A stretch of 64,000 nt of DNA from Dehalococcoidia bacterium (GTDB lineage Bacteria > Chloroflexota > Dehalococcoidia > Lucifugimonadales > Lucifugimonadaceae): contig JASLLE010000003.1 in NCBI GenBank assembly GCA_030747175.1, positions 21,600 through 85,599 of the forward strand. Reading direction: 5' to 3'. This document shows positions 63,727 through 64,000 of this stretch, in pieces. The notes beneath the pieces were generated by a model, which saw only the letters and a program-made list of their open reading frames with translations, did not search any database and was not told the DNA's origin. Numbering within the stretch: position 1 is the first letter of the stretch; each line of letters opens with the position of its first letter. Both the position numbers and the translations under genes were made by a program.

Positions 63727-64000
63727 CTAGCCCGTGAAGGCGTACTTCTTTGCCGCCGCTTCGTCGAGTTCCGATCCCCAGCCGGGTTCGGTCGGGATAG
63801 TCATGTAGCCGTCCTTGATCTCCGGGACGTTGGTCGTGATCTCGTCCCGCCACGGGGCGGAATCGACATCCGATTCCATGATCCTGACGTTTGAAACCGA
63901 GGCGACCAGGTTCAGGCTCTGGAAGCTGGAGAGGTGCGGGGTGTAGTTGTGCGGGGCGATGGTGAGTTCGGAGACGGCGGCAAGCTCGGCGGCCTTCTTG
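63727..64000 (-). CDS. MR/MLE (enolase superfamily) enzyme, copy 4, cut by the window edge
   Basis: The last 90 residues of a fourth family member run off the end of the window. Reading from the edge: KKAAELAAVSELTIAPHN, then VRIMESDVDSAPWRDE and the end KKYAFTG (TAG stop at 63727-63729). This matches the C-termini of copies 1-3 (VRIMESDVDAAPWRDELTT, KKHAYTG). The start lies beyond 64000, so further copies may follow. Confidence 0.92.
   Translation of the reverse strand, partial: KKAAELAAVSELTIAPHNYTPHLSSFQSLNLVASVSNVRIMESDVDSAPWRDEITTNVPEIKDGYMTIPTEPGWGSELDEAAAKKYAFTG

Overview
The window is a 64 kb piece of a GC-rich bacterial chromosome with dense genes on both strands. The best guess for the organism is a Chloroflexota bacterium of the SAR202 / Dehalococcoidia-like type. 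This rests on inference from content: tandem enolase-superfamily (MR/MLE) genes, many amidohydrolases, a microcystinase-C-like (MlrC) gene, NIPSNAP repeats, an RNase Y, and pervasive short dispersed repeats. No 16S gene is present to confirm it. One tRNA gene, Ser(UGA), is visible. There is no CRISPR array, no rRNA, and no recognisable transposase or phage gene.

Layout. 1-9 kb: polA, a membrane protein, mutM, small genes, tRNA-Ser, a GNAT protein, a lipoprotein and a zinc-ribbon gene with a clear terminator. 9-12.5 kb: an FAH/hydratase-type enzyme, an SRPBCC protein and the sucC-sucD pair. 12.8-19.3 kb: a Ser/Thr kinase with a 12-blade NHL sensor and an MMPL transporter, each broken by one in-frame stop codon. 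19.7-27.7 kb: an ABC-F ATPase, two metal-dependent hydrolases of one family, a GSAM-like aminotransferase, a methyltransferase, a 2H phosphoesterase and a HAD hydrolase. 27.7-35.2 kb: soluble transhydrogenase, a DapA-fold protein that lacks its catalytic residues, an amidohydrolase, MlrC and membrane proteins. 35.5-39.5 kb: rny, a PHP phosphoesterase, plsY and a zinc-finger membrane protein, all in one direction. 39.9-46.5 kb: three NIPSNAP genes (four domains), ffh, a D-aminoacylase-like gene, a DUF502 protein and an intact DapA-family lyase. 46.7-50.7 kb: a PknK-like kinase/ATPase split by two homopolymer frameshifts that cancel. 50.8-59.7 kb: methyltransferase, three alpha/beta hydrolases, a flavin-type oxidase, a glycyl radical enzyme with its activase, and a GDPD. 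59.8-64 kb: four tandem MR/MLE enzymes on the minus strand, the last cut by the window edge.

Functionally the window mixes housekeeping genes (replication and repair, protein targeting, RNA turnover, phospholipid synthesis, TCA cycle) with a large scavenging repertoire. The latter includes sugar-acid dehydratase-like enzymes, amidohydrolases, aldolases and hydrolases, and suits an oligotroph living on varied organic matter.

The most unusual feature is a family of short palindromic repeats. They fill most intergenic gaps and also sit in frame inside protein genes: mutM, the PknK-like kinase (twice) and the C-terminus of an amidohydrolase. This resembles the protein-coding palindromic elements of Rickettsia, but the repeats here are different in sequence.
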